Position numbers and translations under genes: made by a program. Shown in pieces: positions 46,266 through 58,505 of a DNA stretch of 64,000 bases. The first letter of the stretch is position 1. Each line of letters opens with the position of its first letter. This stretch comes from Oncomelania hupensis (Eukaryota; Mollusca; Gastropoda; Littorinimorpha; Pomatiopsidae): assembly GCA_036898135.1 (NCBI GenBank), contig CM072525.1, positions 27,410,943 through 27,474,942 on the forward strand, given 5' to 3'. A model generated the notes under the pieces. That model saw only the letters and a program-made list of their open reading frames with translations. It was not told the origin of the DNA and searched no databases.

Positions 46266-47362
46266 TGCAACAATATCTATATCACGTGTTTGTCGACTTC
46301 AAGAAAGCGTTTGACCGAGTCTTGCATGCAGCTCTGTGGGCAACCATGAGAGTGTACAACATCAGCTCTAATACTATTGAAGTCCTCAAAAGCCTGTGTG
46401 ACAATGCTACCAGTGAAGTCTTCAACAACAGCGCCATCGGGAACTGGTTCAGAACAACAATCGATGTGCGTCAAGCCTGCCTACTCTCTCCAACAATCTT
46501 CAAAATCTTCATGGAGCGCATCATGTCAAATGCCCTTGCAGATCACGAAGGCACAGTCAGCATAGGGGATAGAGCAATCTCCGAATTCCGTTTGCGGATG
46601 ACATTGATGGATTGGCTGGAGAGGAACAAGAACTGGAACAGCTGGTACAGAGGCTTGACACCACCTCCAGAGCCTTTGGAGTGGAAATAAGTGCAGAGAA
46701 GACCAAAATGATGACCAACAATACCAATGGCATCAACACGGACATCAAAGTCCAAGGCCAATCCCTCAACACGATGTATAGCTTCAAATATTTAGGAGTC
46801 ATTGTTTCAGACAGGAAGTCCTCTTTAGGATCGCACAAACAACTGCTGCGCCGACAAGATTGAAGCCCATTTGGAAAGACAGGACCATCAATCTGTCATC
46901 TCCATCTTCATCTTTCTATACGCTTACGAAACATGCACCCTCCCGGCAGATCAACAACGAAAAATACAAAGCATGGAGATGAGATGCTACAGATGACTTC
47001 TTGGAATTTCCTATACCCAGCACATCACTAACAACGAAGTCCGACAGATCACCACACAAGCCATTGGACAACATGATGACATGCTCGCAGTGGTGAAGAA
47101 ACGGAAACTTCGATGGCATGGCCCTTCAGGAGAGCATCAAGGCTTGCAAAGACCATCCTGCAAGGCACGGTGAATGGAGGCAGAAGAAGATGGAGGCAGA
47201 AAAATAGGTGGGATGACAACATTCAAGAATGGACTGGCTTGACATGGAGCGAAGGCATGAAGGCTGCTGAGGACAGAGAAAGACGTGAGTACGTTGGTTA
47301 AACGATCATCTGTGGTGCCCCAACAACCTTCGAGTTACGGGATAAGATAGGATAGAATAGGA
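46262..47362 (+). pseudogene. LINE L5: RT 3' half and tail
   Basis: VFVDFKKAFDRV (motif A) at about 46280-46317, TIDVRQACLLSPTIFKI (changed from GVRQGC), a frameshift at the FADD motif (about 46590), then EEQELEQLVQRLDTTSRAFG (46612-46863), RLLGISYTQHI-type sequence around 46995, and the 3' UTR with tail. Multiple frameshifts. Confidence 0.83.
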
Positions 47363-47370
47363 TGGTGAAA

Positions 47371-48690
47371 GTGTGAAGTAGTACTTTGGAACAAACAAGC
47401 AAAGAAAGAAAGAACGTTTTTAAACCTAATCAGAATCCCTTAATTAGAATAGGAAGAAGAAGAGGAGAAGGAGGCAAGAAATCAAGAAGAAGGAGAAATG
47501 TACAACATTCCGCTGTTTTCGACGGTGGGAAAGTTTGTGCTTGGCCTTATTTATCGTTTTGTTTTGAGTTATTTGGGTTTTTTTCCAACCTGTGTCACGT
47601 CTGGGAACCTCACTCTGGTCGACATCAATGGTGAAACATCATAGGAGATTACCAGAACACGGATTTTCTGTGTTGCCTGCCATTAGCCATAACACACTTC
47701 CGGCAGGGGAAGTAACTCGTCATCTGCATAGTAATTCTGTCCCCTGTGGCGAAAAAGCAACTGCGCAAAACATCTACAGTTTTGTAAAAGGATGGGCACG
47801 GGCGAGGATCGAAATTTAAATCGGCTAATGAATCAACATTTAAATAGCATTTGGTTTGGGTTCACAGCAACCTTCCAAGCTTTGGTGGACGTTGCCTAAA
47901 GCTAAAGTTGTTTTCATTCATAGTAATATTGTTTTTACAACTTGGTGTGTGTTTGGGATAGGGTGAACCAAGGATCTATGAGGTTATTCTTGTCCTTAAT
48001 GCCAGCAGGCATTGGACGTAAAAACTTTGTCATTCGTAAAGGGTTAGCGTCTCAAACGGGCGTGATGTTGTAGAAATTGCATTTTTGTGGATTGGTGGAT
48101 GTTGTTTCAATCCAAACAGATTTTATATTCGTGTACAAAAAAATTAGGGTTCGCTTAAGAAATTGTCCGTTGTGCAATAACAACAATACCAAACAAACAC
48201 AACAACAACAACAAAATGGCCAAGTTCGTCCCAACAATTAAACAGTACACTATCCAATGTTTACAGTCATATAATCTGTGAACGTGATTTTTTTAAGGGA
48301 TTTACTAATAAAGTGGTCAACTGGTAGTTTTCCTAAGTAATTACACTAACATTTTACACTCGACACTTTTAAAATGATTCGTCTGAGTTTTGTCAATAAA
48401 AGGTCCAACTTGTAATACATCCTTGATTGTAAAGTACGTGACTGCACTAAAGAAACTTTCACTGTCTAGACTTTGTAGCATAATTTATACAAAAGACCAG
48501 TTGATTTCAAGATTCAATATATGTTTATTGTCCCCATAAATTGCAAGCAAAGTGTGTGCGGGGTGACAGTTCCGTATACAAGGACAATAATAGAGTAACA
48601 ACTAAAAAAAAACATAAAATTCAGTACCTATTACACTACAACTGGGCGATAAAATAACTTTTTTCTTCAACAGTAAAATCACGTCAAATT
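47371..48690. other. No gene seen
   Basis: Purine-rich patch at 47395-47500, otherwise AT-rich DNA. A block with AATAAA(G/A)(T)GGTC(A/C)AACT near 48308 and 48398 suggests weak local duplication. Confidence 0.4.
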
Positions 48691-48709
48691 TTACTTCCAC
48701 AGACACATT

Positions 48710-48774
48710 GGTCCTGATTTGGCTCGGAAGAGTCCGCTGGACCTAAAGCAATAATCTTGTATTGTATTGTATTG
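48710..48774 (+). mobile_element. 65-bp micro-retroposon (element E 3' end)
   Basis: Same unit as at 38974: it starts GGTCCTGATTTGGCTCGG, contains GAGTCCGCTGGACCTAAAGC, and has a TTGTA/TATTG tail. Perfect 14-bp TSD TCCACAGACACATT (48696-48709 and 48775-48788). Independent insertion with an identical 5' start. Confidence 0.87.
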
Positions 48775-48788
48775 TCCACAGACACATT

Positions 48789-50320
48789 ACGCTACACCTT
48801 TCGTAAGCAAGCTTCCACGCAATCAGCAATTATTAAATCTAGACGCTTGCAAGTACTCCGCACCTGCAGTCTGCCGTCCAGAATTCTCTTTAAGTTACAT
48901 TATTAAATTTATTGTTATAAATGTTCACTATTCATGCAGTCTGAACGATCCACGTGAGTTTTCCAATAGAAGGGCCAACTGATATTGTTTCTAAGACATT
49001 ACACTATTAAACTGCCATCTCCTAAACTTGGAAAACGATTCGCAATATAATTACTAATCCTGGGGCGCAGTTTGCACGCTACCATTCGCTCATTGCAGCG
49101 TTGTTCGAATTAAACTGTTGTGCCTGTGAACATTAAGGGGGCGAGGGGGTCTCCCTGAGGGAGTTCATTCAGTATAATGACAACAAACGCAATGCAATGC
49201 GCAGACCACTTCCAAGTGCATGTATCAACGACCCTGGAACATCACAATACGAAGACTGCAGGGGAAAACAAATGGGTTAAAGTTTCAGAGAAAATCTGTA
49301 ATTCGCTTTGAAAGCGATGAAAGAAGTTGTCCGATATTTGAAGTAATTGCACTTTGTTGCTAGGGCACTGCGTGGTGCTTCCTAAGTGCATATTCTGCTG
49401 CACTGTTGTTCAATGTCAAAGTTTAGTCTAGGAAGCTTATCTGTATTGTATTTCTGTATTGTCAAACTATAAAGTGACAAGTGCGACAGAGTAAAGTAAA
49501 GAAAGTTTTGCGGTGTTATTGTATATGTGCAGCCTCTATGTGTTAAATAATTATAGGTTTGCAATTTAAAATCCCCGCTCTTTTTCTTTTTAATAAATAA
49601 AAGAAGACTGAGAAAGACAACTACATTTGATTTATCGTTGGAAACCCCACTTGGAAATATAGTGCATTTAAAAGGATTGTTTTCTTTCATTAAAAAAACA
49701 ACATTGGTAGTTTTGAAAATAGGTACGCGCACTACATTTCCTTTGTCCATTAAATGCCCTGCATATATGTGTTGTAAAGAAAGCATTGCATCTGACTTTT
49801 CGTGCGAATGCCCTTCAAAAGTCATTGCTTAATGAACGTATTGCAATGAAGCCAACATTAGTCTCTTAGAAAACAAGGGCACAGTCATCAAAGACATTTC
49901 AAAAGTTGATAGGCTATTGTATCGTTAAAATATATTATATTAAAGGCACTACATTAATATTGTCGACGGCAATATTATAGAATATCCGACTACAGGAAAT
50001 ACTACCAAATTAGTATTGGGCGTTTGTGCATTGTCGATATATTCTGCATTAATAATATAACCTATTTCAATAGTATTGGTATTTTTACTTGGCCTTAATA
50101 GTGTTTTATATTTTAGTCAAACTGTTTTTATACTGACGACACTTCATCTTTTTGGAAGCATGCAACGTATTGTTACTATACAGTGCATTTGTTATTACAC
50201 AATGCAAAAGGCACTGTATTTGGGGAATTAGTGCGAGTGCAAAGGGTTATCTGTGCCTGGATCTGCGGTGACTTAAAAGATTCTTCGTTCGATCACAGCA
50301 GTGCCTTGGCCTCTCTGACT
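48789..50320. other. No gene seen
   Basis: AT-rich DNA without recognised domains, RNA genes or repeat families. The frame at 49382-49825 (minus) has no visible motif. Confidence 0.45.
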
Positions 50321-50329
50321 CAGGTGGGG

Positions 50330-50690
50330 AGCAAGTCTATGTTTCCTCAGGGTCTGTTTACCTCCAATCTAGATAGGCCTACACATGTTCCCGCGGGTCT
50401 AAATTCCCTCGGAGGTTCTTCAGCTCTATGTTCTTTTCTAAACATCTAGGTCCATGTTCCCCCAAACCTATAGTACGTCCGGTCTTTGTGTCTTCAAGAT
50501 GTTTACGCATGGCATTGTTTATTCTGTTCACCGACCTAGGGGAACAAAGACCTTGGGGTAACCAAGGCCTGAGGTAATATAGTCCTGAGAAGCCTTGATA
50601 TCTGAGAGAACACGGACCTGGAGGAACGTAGACTTGGTTAAAATAGACCTAAGTGAATATAAACCTGGGGAACATAAGACATGCTCCGCT
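50330..50690. repeat. Inverted pair of degenerate ~16-bp minisatellites
   Basis: The right arm (about 50535-50690) repeats (A)GACCT(G/A)GGGGAACAT(A)-like units about nine times. The left arm (about 50330-50480) repeats the complement (CTATGTTCCCCCAGGTC-like). Together they can form a long imperfect fold-back. Confidence 0.55.
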
Positions 50691-51297
50691 GTGAATCAGG
50701 TGTGTGGGCCGTGTGACTCACCCTCCTTGATCCCCCGTGCCTCGTGCAGGTGCACCTTCAAACTACCTTACTGGCTGGCTGAATTAGCATGGCTCATACT
50801 TTTTATTTTGCCAAACTAGTTATGGGCTGAAAAGGTATCGGCTATTTCTCATACTCTTCTTCTTCTTCTTCTAAACTAGTGCTGAGAGTTATGTGTTGAG
50901 AAAAAATATATTTGAAGAAAAAAAGTATTAGCTTTTACATCTTTTCGCTTCCCCCTCCCACCCCGCCCCTTTTCTCCCCCCCCCCTCCACACAAACACAC
51001 TGTTTAAGTATTTAAAAAAATGAGTCGTCTGATCTTCTTGCGCTGCACTGGACATGTATCTAACAGATATTTTGTTGTAGTGTTTGTTGTGTTAGTACTT
51101 TTTTCGCAAGAGGAAACAAACCTGTGTTCAGGGTATGACAAGACAGGAATAACTCTGGTTGTAGAGGTAGGAAGGGGTGGGCAAAGAAGGTGGTAAATGG
51201 TAAGTGATTGAAGACCGTTTGCCTGAGCAAGGATTGTACATTTTTTCTTGAGTGTTGGTGTGTCAAATCAAATAGTATCACTGATGACATTTTGCTG

Positions 51298-51304
<7 letters not shown>

Positions 51305-51331
<27 letters not shown>

Positions 51332-51753
51332 TCGTTTTTATATAGCGCTTTTTCAGCTCAAGAGCTGCTCAAGGCGCTGGCCGATACAGGATCTAACTCA
51401 AGTCGCCCGAGGCGCCAAATTGCAGCCTTTGGGCGCACCGTAATAACGCCCCAGACAACTGTGCACAATCCTGGGCAGCCAGGGATGGGGGAGAAGGACC
51501 TAGGTGCATGCTAGGTGTTCTTGTCACCGGCGCTCACCCGTCTAGGACATGAGCGTCAGGATCTTTAAAGCCCGTTATGATGGAATGTATGCGACACAGA
51601 CTAGACCTCGGTTTATACTCTCATCCGAAGGAGTAGGAAACGGGAGTAAAGTGTCTTTCCCAAGAACACAACACAATGCCCCGGTCTGGTCTCGAACCCG
51701 GGACGTTCAGATCCGCAAGCCAAAGCGCTACCATTAGGCCACCGTGCCTTACC
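51305..51753 (-). mobile_element. SINE B, complete copy (minus)
   Basis: 449 bp, with AATTATT at 51298-51304 and 51754-51760 as a probable TSD. On the minus strand: tRNA head GGCACGGTGGCCTAATGGTA and B box GGGTTCGAGACC, then TTCTTGGGAAAGACACTTTA (a V-SINE-like central motif). Next come CGGATGAGAGTATAAACCG, GGTGCGCCCAAAGGC, AGCGCCTTGAGCAGC and AAAGCGCTATATAAA, with an AAATA tail. The V-like assignment is from memory of that superfamily. Confidence 0.85.
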
Positions 51754-51760
51754 AATTATT

Positions 51761-52290
51761 ATAAGATGAGAGATTTTACTGGAAGTGAAAGGGGCAAGAA
51801 ATCCCACAAAACTTTCAGTTATGAAGATATCTGCTTTCAAAATGGAAACATGCATGGGTGGAATTGGTAGTGATAAAGACTTCCTTTTTGAAAATGACAC
51901 CTGTTTCCTAGTTGAACTTAAACTCCAGTTTGTTATTGTAGGTTAGTGGCTCTGTGGTGAATGGCGGTTTGTTTTTGTAGAATTTTGGAGACAGGCGTTT
52001 TTAAGAAAAGTGTCAAAGCGAGTGGAAAGGAAGCGAGTGATTAAAACAAAAATAAAACCTCATCTAGAACACATTCGTTTGAATGTAATACGTGAATATT
52101 GATGTGTTTGTAAAATAATGTAACTTAAAAGTTATTTTACAGATGACCGTGATAATTGTAAAGCTTAGAATATGCCCTATATTGTTATCACGCTCTATTG
52201 ACATTTTTTCTCCCCATTGTGCATGTTTGTATTTTGCAAGTACAAATTGTCTACACATTTAAATTTAAGAATGTGCATGCACTGTAGTCT
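51761..52290. other. No gene seen
   Basis: AT-rich DNA, no recognised features. Confidence 0.45.
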
Positions 52291-52291
52291 C

Positions 52292-52294
<3 letters not shown>

Positions 52295-52344
<50 letters not shown>

Positions 52345-52400
52345 TCTCTCTCTCTCTCTCAGTCCGCTGGACCCTGTAAAACAAATCTCTCTCTCTATCT
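52295..52400. repeat. (CT)n split by a ~26-bp retroposon tip
   Basis: A CT run (52296-52360) is followed by AGTCCGCTGGACCCTGTAAA at 52361-52380, then ACAAA and CT resumes. Same tip and same CT setting as at 19233. Confidence 0.75.
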
Positions 52401-53990
52401 TGGTTTATCTCTTTTAAAAAGGCAGATGAAACTCAACATAAGGACAGATATACCCATTTATTTAATTTGGTTCATTTGTCGATTTATTTACAGAGGAAAT
52501 TTTAATGTAATGAGTTGTTATTGCATATGGTTTACTTCATTTGCCAAAAAAACGCGTGATTATTTCAGTTACTCGATGCCCGACGCCTCCTCTCATTACT
52601 TTACCTTCCGGGCATTTGGATGTAAATAGCATGGGGACGACAGGCGCACCTTGAAATACACCCTTCAGTGACAGAGTGATGGACAGCACAGACAAAAATA
52701 TACGTCTTTTGTACCTTGCAAGGAGTTGTCCAAGATTGCCAGCGATGTAGGCGAAATATCTCAAGCAAGGAGGTAATCATTGATCTTTAGGTAGTAACTG
52801 TTACTTACGCAGTCTGCTTGACTTTACAAGAGCATTCGCAAGTTTGTATATCGGAATGTTCAAAAGCAGTGTCTCAATTGATTATGTACTCTTTCTCAAA
52901 GGTCAAGGTTGCTGAGGTCAATTGTATTATTAAAACGTTTGACCTTGATCTAAAAACTGACTTGATTGGTTTTTGATATTTCTGTTGCTTTCGGATAGTG
53001 ACCTGCCATCTCATGTTTTCAACCTACCCTTTTTATTTTAAGGATAAAACCGAATGACAACATGATGCAAAATTTTAAACTTTGGAATATGCTGATTTTC
53101 AGCTATGTGTATGACTCTCTGGAAATACATTTGAATGACTTGCCATCTAGTGAAGTTAGTTTTCGTAAGTATTAAATCAAAGAACCCAAGTAATTGCTTG
53201 AATCAGTGAAACTTCTCATTACATTCGACAGTGTTGTCCCTTTGTTTAGACATCAATTTATTTTGAAGAGAAAAAGGTAACGACACAAAAGACAACATTA
53301 GGAGTGAACAAAAAGCATTGATTGAATAAGTACTACTCTAAGGGCAAAAATGGAATACACAAATGTCGTAGGCGGACGATACCAAACAGGTAGATTTGAC
53401 AATAAATAAATATAAGATATTTAAAGAAAATTTATTATAAAATTTGCAAAATAGGATGCTCTGATGTATATATGTGTGTGTGTGTGTGTGTGCGTGCGCG
53501 CGCGCGTGTGTGTGTGTGTGTGTTTTGAATGGATGACAGCCTTGGGTAGTGATGGTATGTCAAACACGGGGCCGTTATAGCAGGTCAAAAGTCGGAGCAT
53601 TCTGACACCTTGCTGATTTGACAGGCAGAGAATCCCAATTGTTATATCGTTGCCTCATTAGTGTCAATTTTTACTTGCTATGCAGACAGGCATCAGGTTG
53701 ACACTGTAATGCTATGTCAGTGTGTCTCTATGTATAATTATATTTTAATACTGATGCAAACTACTGACCTTCTATATTAAGTAGCAGGAAATCAGCCACT
53801 ATGGTAGTAAAATTTACTATAAGCCAGAACTATTGAAATAACGCTCTTTCTTCAAACAAGAAACATTTGAGTTGTCAAATGTGTATTTGCGGAGGTTTTC
53901 TAGGAGAAAGCATTATTTGAAAACGAAGACATGCATAATCTTAAAATCATTGTGTGATACTAAAGCAAAAAAGCTAAAATGTGTCTTTCT
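52401..53990. other. No gene; one GT/GC tract
   Basis: AT-rich DNA with a GTGTGT/GCGCGC tract at 53467-53523. No domains recognised. Confidence 0.5.
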
Positions 53991-53993
53991 AAT

Positions 53994-53995
53994 CG

Positions 53996-54070
<75 letters not shown>

Positions 54071-54121
54071 GTCGTCGTCGTCGTCGTCGTCGTTGTCGCC
54101 GTCGTCGTCATCATCATCATA
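53994..54121. repeat. (CAT)n and (CGT)n array
   Basis: About 24 CAT units, then CGT/CGC triplets at 54070-54108, then CAT again. Non-coding by composition. Confidence 0.95.
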
Positions 54122-54824
54122 TCTTCTCATAAATACTGGGCGGAACTGCGCAGTGGCTGGATCACACGTTTCAGTTTCCAGGTGTTAAGAAACAGCCAGA
54201 GCGGTTAGCACTTCTTTGGAAAGAAAAACAAAACAGCGTACCACAATCACCTCAGTTTACCAGCTAGCTGTGAATGCATATATGTTTATCTTTAGAACAT
54301 CGGACAATAAGGCACAAAATAAGTGGAGATGGGTACGCACACAACCCTCATGAAGCTGACCGTAAAAAAGAGTGGTCTCCATTTGCCTAGGTTTGTGATA
54401 CCCGAAAGATTATTTGAAAACCTTTACCTACCCTTTTTACCGAAAAAAAAGTTGTACTGAAATTCCTTTTAGTCCTTCAAAGTCCTTCCGAGTTTTAAAA
54501 AAAAACAACAGAGCCAAAACAAAATAAAACGAGAAAAGAAAATGAACCAAAACAAGTTTCTTGCACCGATTGTTGTGTTCAGTGACTGTGGGGTTGGGTA
54601 TCTTCATGACTCATATCCTGCGATCGGTCCTTGACATTAAAGTTCAACTTCGATGTCAACTCCATGAATCATGTCATCTTTTGCATCTACATTCTATTTT
54701 TCTAACTTTTATTTTAGGGAAGATGGTGCTTAGTTTTATCAGGTTCAACTTTGAAACGTTCCATTGTTAAAGAAAGGAGTCACCTTAAATTCGGTATGTC
54801 AAATTGGACAAAAGTTTCCCCCTC

Positions 54825-54833
54825 TCTCTCTCG

Positions 54834-54911
<78 letters not shown>
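54825..54911. repeat. (CT)n microsatellite
   Basis: About 40 CT units. Confidence 0.96.
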
Positions 54912-54914
<3 letters not shown>

Positions 54915-54919
54915 CCTCA

Positions 54920-55570
54920 CCCCGTTACCACAATCATCGCACCCATCCAAACTTATATTTGGTTTCGTTTTATTGTATGTGAGTTTTTTTTTGGGAAATA
55001 GGGGACAAATTTCTGTAAATAAATGTTGACACTTATACTTCTCCCCACCCGGAGAACAGTAAGGACCAAGTAAAGTGTCCGTATTGGACAACGCGAAATC
55101 GATCCTGGCTTCATTAAATGTGCGCCTTGAACAGCTCTTTGAGTTGTTTAGAGCTCTACATATTAAGAGCAATCTGTGTGGACTGTATACGTTTTTACTT
55201 GACTTGAAAAACGTGGCAAGATGTACACTGATGTTCAGTCGCGCGGCGAGAAGCACCATCAGCACACTTGTACACTCACATCAAGAAACTATTTGAGTAA
55301 TATAAAAATCTGTAGCGCCCTTTCGCCTCCCATACGATTTCTCCCCGATCAGTGTAAAATTGGGGGCCCAGTCCGTGACTTACTGTCTGAAGAATTAGGA
55401 AATATGTCAGAGAAGCTATACTGATTATATGTATTGGAAGTTCTTCTCCTTCTTCCTCCTTCTTGTCATTGGCCTCCTCTTTCAAAGTGTCGATGGACTA
55501 AAGTCATTTCAGTTTGCTTCGTGCAGCACGTGAACACGTGACCTTCGACAAAGGAAACCAGCGCCAAATG
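54920..55570. other. No gene seen
   Basis: The frame at 55075-55296 is modestly balanced in composition but has no recognised domain, splice context or homologue. Confidence 0.35.
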
Positions 55571-55582
55571 GCTCTCTTTATT

Positions 55583-55770
55583 GAAAGGTTCGTGGAAGGT
55601 TCAAAAAACGTTTGGTTTTTTTAGGTTCTAAGATCCCAAATCTAGGTTCCTAAACATTTGTGTTTTTTTTTTTTTTTTTTTTTTTGGGGGGGGGGGGGCC
55701 AAAAGGTTCAGCAACCTAAGATCGGGATCTAAGAACCTCAAAAGAAAGTTTTTGAACTTCCCCGAACCTT
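55583..55770. mobile_element. Fold-back element with T23-G13 loop
   Basis: Imperfect inverted repeat of about 70 bp per arm (GGAAGGTTCAAAAAACG...AGGTTCTAAGATCCC on the left; GGGATCTAAGAACCTC...GAACCTTCC on the right). The loop consists mainly of T23 followed by G13 (55663-55698). Possibly a MITE; no TSD was assigned. Confidence 0.65.
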
Positions 55771-56248
55771 CCAGTTAAGACAGACCATAAACCATTATCG
55801 CGCAACTGGGCCACGCCTGGACTCTGGTTGGGGCCTATCATTTTCATCATCATCGGGAAGCGGGGCGGCAGTAGTAGTTCCAGTTTCTGAGACCTAAGCT
55901 AGTTCCTGGACAGTACAGACATGAAGTTCTATAAATAATATATATTGTATGATAATAAAGGAGGCCTATGATTATACCTCCTAATTATTATCAGAATCAA
56001 AATCGTTACTGACCCAACAAACGGCAAGAAAAATGTTATTTTGCAATGCACACTAACCATTGCCAGTCACTCTAATACAAAAACGGTCAGTACAGAATAA
56101 AACCTCAATACCTGACAGAAAGTAGCACCAAACTTCCATTGAACCATTTGATCTCGGCTACCAGTTGAACTCAAAACAAATCCGAGCGTTCAGCCTCCCT
56201 CCCTTCCTTCCCCGCACAATCCCAACCCTACCCCATAACGTTTTCAAG

Positions 56249-56822
56249 CCCCCCGTGAGGGTGCCGGGGGTTTCTACATAAATAGTATACCCACTTTCTG
56301 GAAATGTAGTGCTTTAAATTCCCACTGCCCCTGTCTTTCTCATGTGTTCTTTCTCATTCCTACTCTGTTCTATCAATCTACTATACTATCTTCTTCTTCG
56401 CTAGACCAGTCACCTACCTTTTTTCTTGAAAACTCTTCCGGGAGAAAACTCCACATCTGTGTGTGAGGTCTGTTGTATCAGCTTGGGAATATTGGACGCT
56501 TTCTGCCAAATGGTCACTAGGGCTTCCTATGATATTATTATTCAGCAATGTAGGCATTTTATATGTATGTGTTTTGTTGATATTTTGTAGTGATGTTTGT
56601 ATTCTATTTTGTTTTTGTAAACGGGGGTTCGATAAATTAGAGTACAGCCTCAGCGTCCCCTGCGTGGGATGTCTTTATTGTAAAGTGACCGGCTGGTGGA
56701 GAGCCTTCAGTTTTACCGCTAGGGTTGTTTCGGCAGATCTTTTATGCGGATCAGGGGTTGTCCGGTCCTGATTTGGCTCGGAAGAGTCCGCTGGACCTAA
56801 AGCAAAATTCATGTAATATTAT
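56249..56822 (+). mobile_element. Element E, copy d
   Basis: About 574 bp, collinear with copies a and c, starting CCCCCGTGAGGGTGCCGGGG and ending GAGTCCGCTGGACCTAAAGC with a short ATGTAATATT tail. No TSD was found. Belongs to the subfamily reading GATAAATTAGAGTACAGCCT, in which a 102-codon frame (56463-56771) is open. Confidence 0.83.
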
Positions 56823-56829
56823 CATAAGG

Positions 56830-57310
56830 TCTAGTAGGGGGAAAACAAACAAAAAAATTGACAGTAATTATGAGAATGTGTTGCATAAACTCGAGGACAC
56901 AAATCCTTGGTGCTGCTAGTATATTTATGCAAAACAAACGTGGGCTCACCTTTCTTTCTGTATGAAGTAATAAGATTGCTGACATAAAGAAATTAGGAGA
57001 GTGAGAGTTGCAAAAACTCTATCACATAATAGATCTAATCTATGCAGTACAAGCGTTGATCAGCTTTTAAGATTATGCAGCAACCTTATTTCTGGCTATA
57101 AGTCCAAAGCAGAGTAGCAGACCAGAAAAACAACAACAGATTGACAGACAGTAATTATGAGTGTTGAGTTGACAAAGTTCAAACCTAGAGCTGAGTGGCA
57201 TCAAAAGCGCGATGCGAGGTGCTCAAGCTTTGAAGTGTGGCCTTCGTGACATCCGATGGTCGTCGTGACAGAAGACGTGACAGGTACTTATGTCCAGCGT
57301 CGCCCCTTCG
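56830..57310. other. No gene seen
   Basis: A weak duplication, ATTGACAGTAATTATGAG (56859) against ATTGACAGACAGTAATTATG (57140). Otherwise unremarkable. Confidence 0.4.
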
Positions 57311-57317
57311 TGACACC

Positions 57318-57363
57318 TGTCTCTCTCTCTCTCTGTCTCTCTCTGTGTCTCCCTCTCTGTCTC

Positions 57364-57441
<78 letters not shown>
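57318..57441. repeat. (CT)n microsatellite with TCTG interruptions
   Basis: Interrupted at 57333-57367, pure afterwards. Confidence 0.95.
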
Positions 57442-57445
<4 letters not shown>

Positions 57446-57673
57446 TCGTTTTGGACTAGGTTGTAAGGCCTAAAATCTGTATCATATTGCTCGATCCATT
57501 GTTCAACGTTGTTTCTTGTTTCTATCTATATCTATGTCGCGTTTCATTTGCCTATTATTTCTCTGGTCTTGTATTTGCATGGGATGAAAAGCACAGTTAA
57601 AATGTCAGTGGTTTTGTCTTTCAAAGACTGTCAACGATAGAGGCTGGGGAAATAAGTCTTCTCCCCACGGAAT

Positions 57674-57800
57674 CTCATCATCATCGTCATCATCATCGTC
57701 ATCATCATCGTCATTGCCATCATCATTATCATCATCATTGCCATCATCATCATCATCATCATCACTGCCAACCACATCATCGTCGTCGTTATCGCTATCA
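57674..57800. repeat. Interrupted (CAT)n with CGT
   Basis: CATCATCGT-type triplets; degenerate. Confidence 0.92.
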
Positions 57801-57877
57801 TCAATTATTTTCTTTGTTTTTGAATTTAGTATTCAATTCAAAGGCGCGTGGTCATGAGTGTGTGTTTGCGATAAATG

Positions 57878-57879
<2 letters not shown>

Positions 57880-57972
<93 letters not shown>
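57880..57972. repeat. (CT)n microsatellite
   Basis: About 45 CT units with one CCC interruption, followed by a C-rich stretch. Confidence 0.95.
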
Positions 57973-57973
<1 letters not shown>

Positions 57974-58384
57974 CACCCCTCTCCCCCCCCAAACCCTCGC
58001 TGCCTTTGTTTGGGGCTCGCCTGGATTTGGATTCTAAGGGAGATTACCCATTTATAGCAGACGGCCTTTTGAAAGCTCGGACAGGACATTTAGATGCAAA
58101 TTTCAGCAATATTAGACACCCCTTAATATGTTATAGCATATTACCATCGTTTATAGGAATTAAGACTTTTTTGTTAAGTTGGTTTTTTTTTTGCACCGTT
58201 TTGATCTTGACATATGACGCAATTTAGAGTTATTTCCTCCGCTAATTATAAGCATACCATCCAACGTACGACGCTTCCGCATATCATGACGAGGGCGTCA
58301 GCAGGAAATATCCTAGAGTGTGGGATACACAGATCCGTTTCCCTATCCTGAGGATTTCAAAGAACATATCAGTCCTGGAATGTG

Positions 58385-58505
58385 ACAAATATATTCCTGC
58401 CCTTATACTTTTGTTTCCGGTATGAAGACACCGTTTCCCGGTATGTAGCCCACTTCCGAAATGCAGGCTTCTCTTTCCGGTACGCGGGGTCCTTGTTTCC
58501 GGTGC
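58385..58505. repeat. Degenerate ~20-bp minisatellite
   Basis: Five diverged units around GTTTCCGGTATGNAG. Confidence 0.55.

Larger units (their letters stand above)
44647..47362. mobile_element. RTE-like LINE copy L5 with twin-primed inversion
   Basis: One LINE insertion in two opposed halves. 44647 to about 46265 is the 5' half on the minus strand (EN C-terminus, linker, RT up to RIICEKY). About 46262 to 47362 is the 3' half on the plus strand (from YHVFVDFKKAFDRV to the 3' UTR and GATAGGATAG tail). The halves meet in the element's own coordinates with a CAACAA overlap. TGGTGAAA flanks the whole (44639-44646, 47363-47370). The left flank TTGTTGATGCTG is complementary to the RNA at the inversion point, the geometry expected of twin priming. 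Confidence 0.85.
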
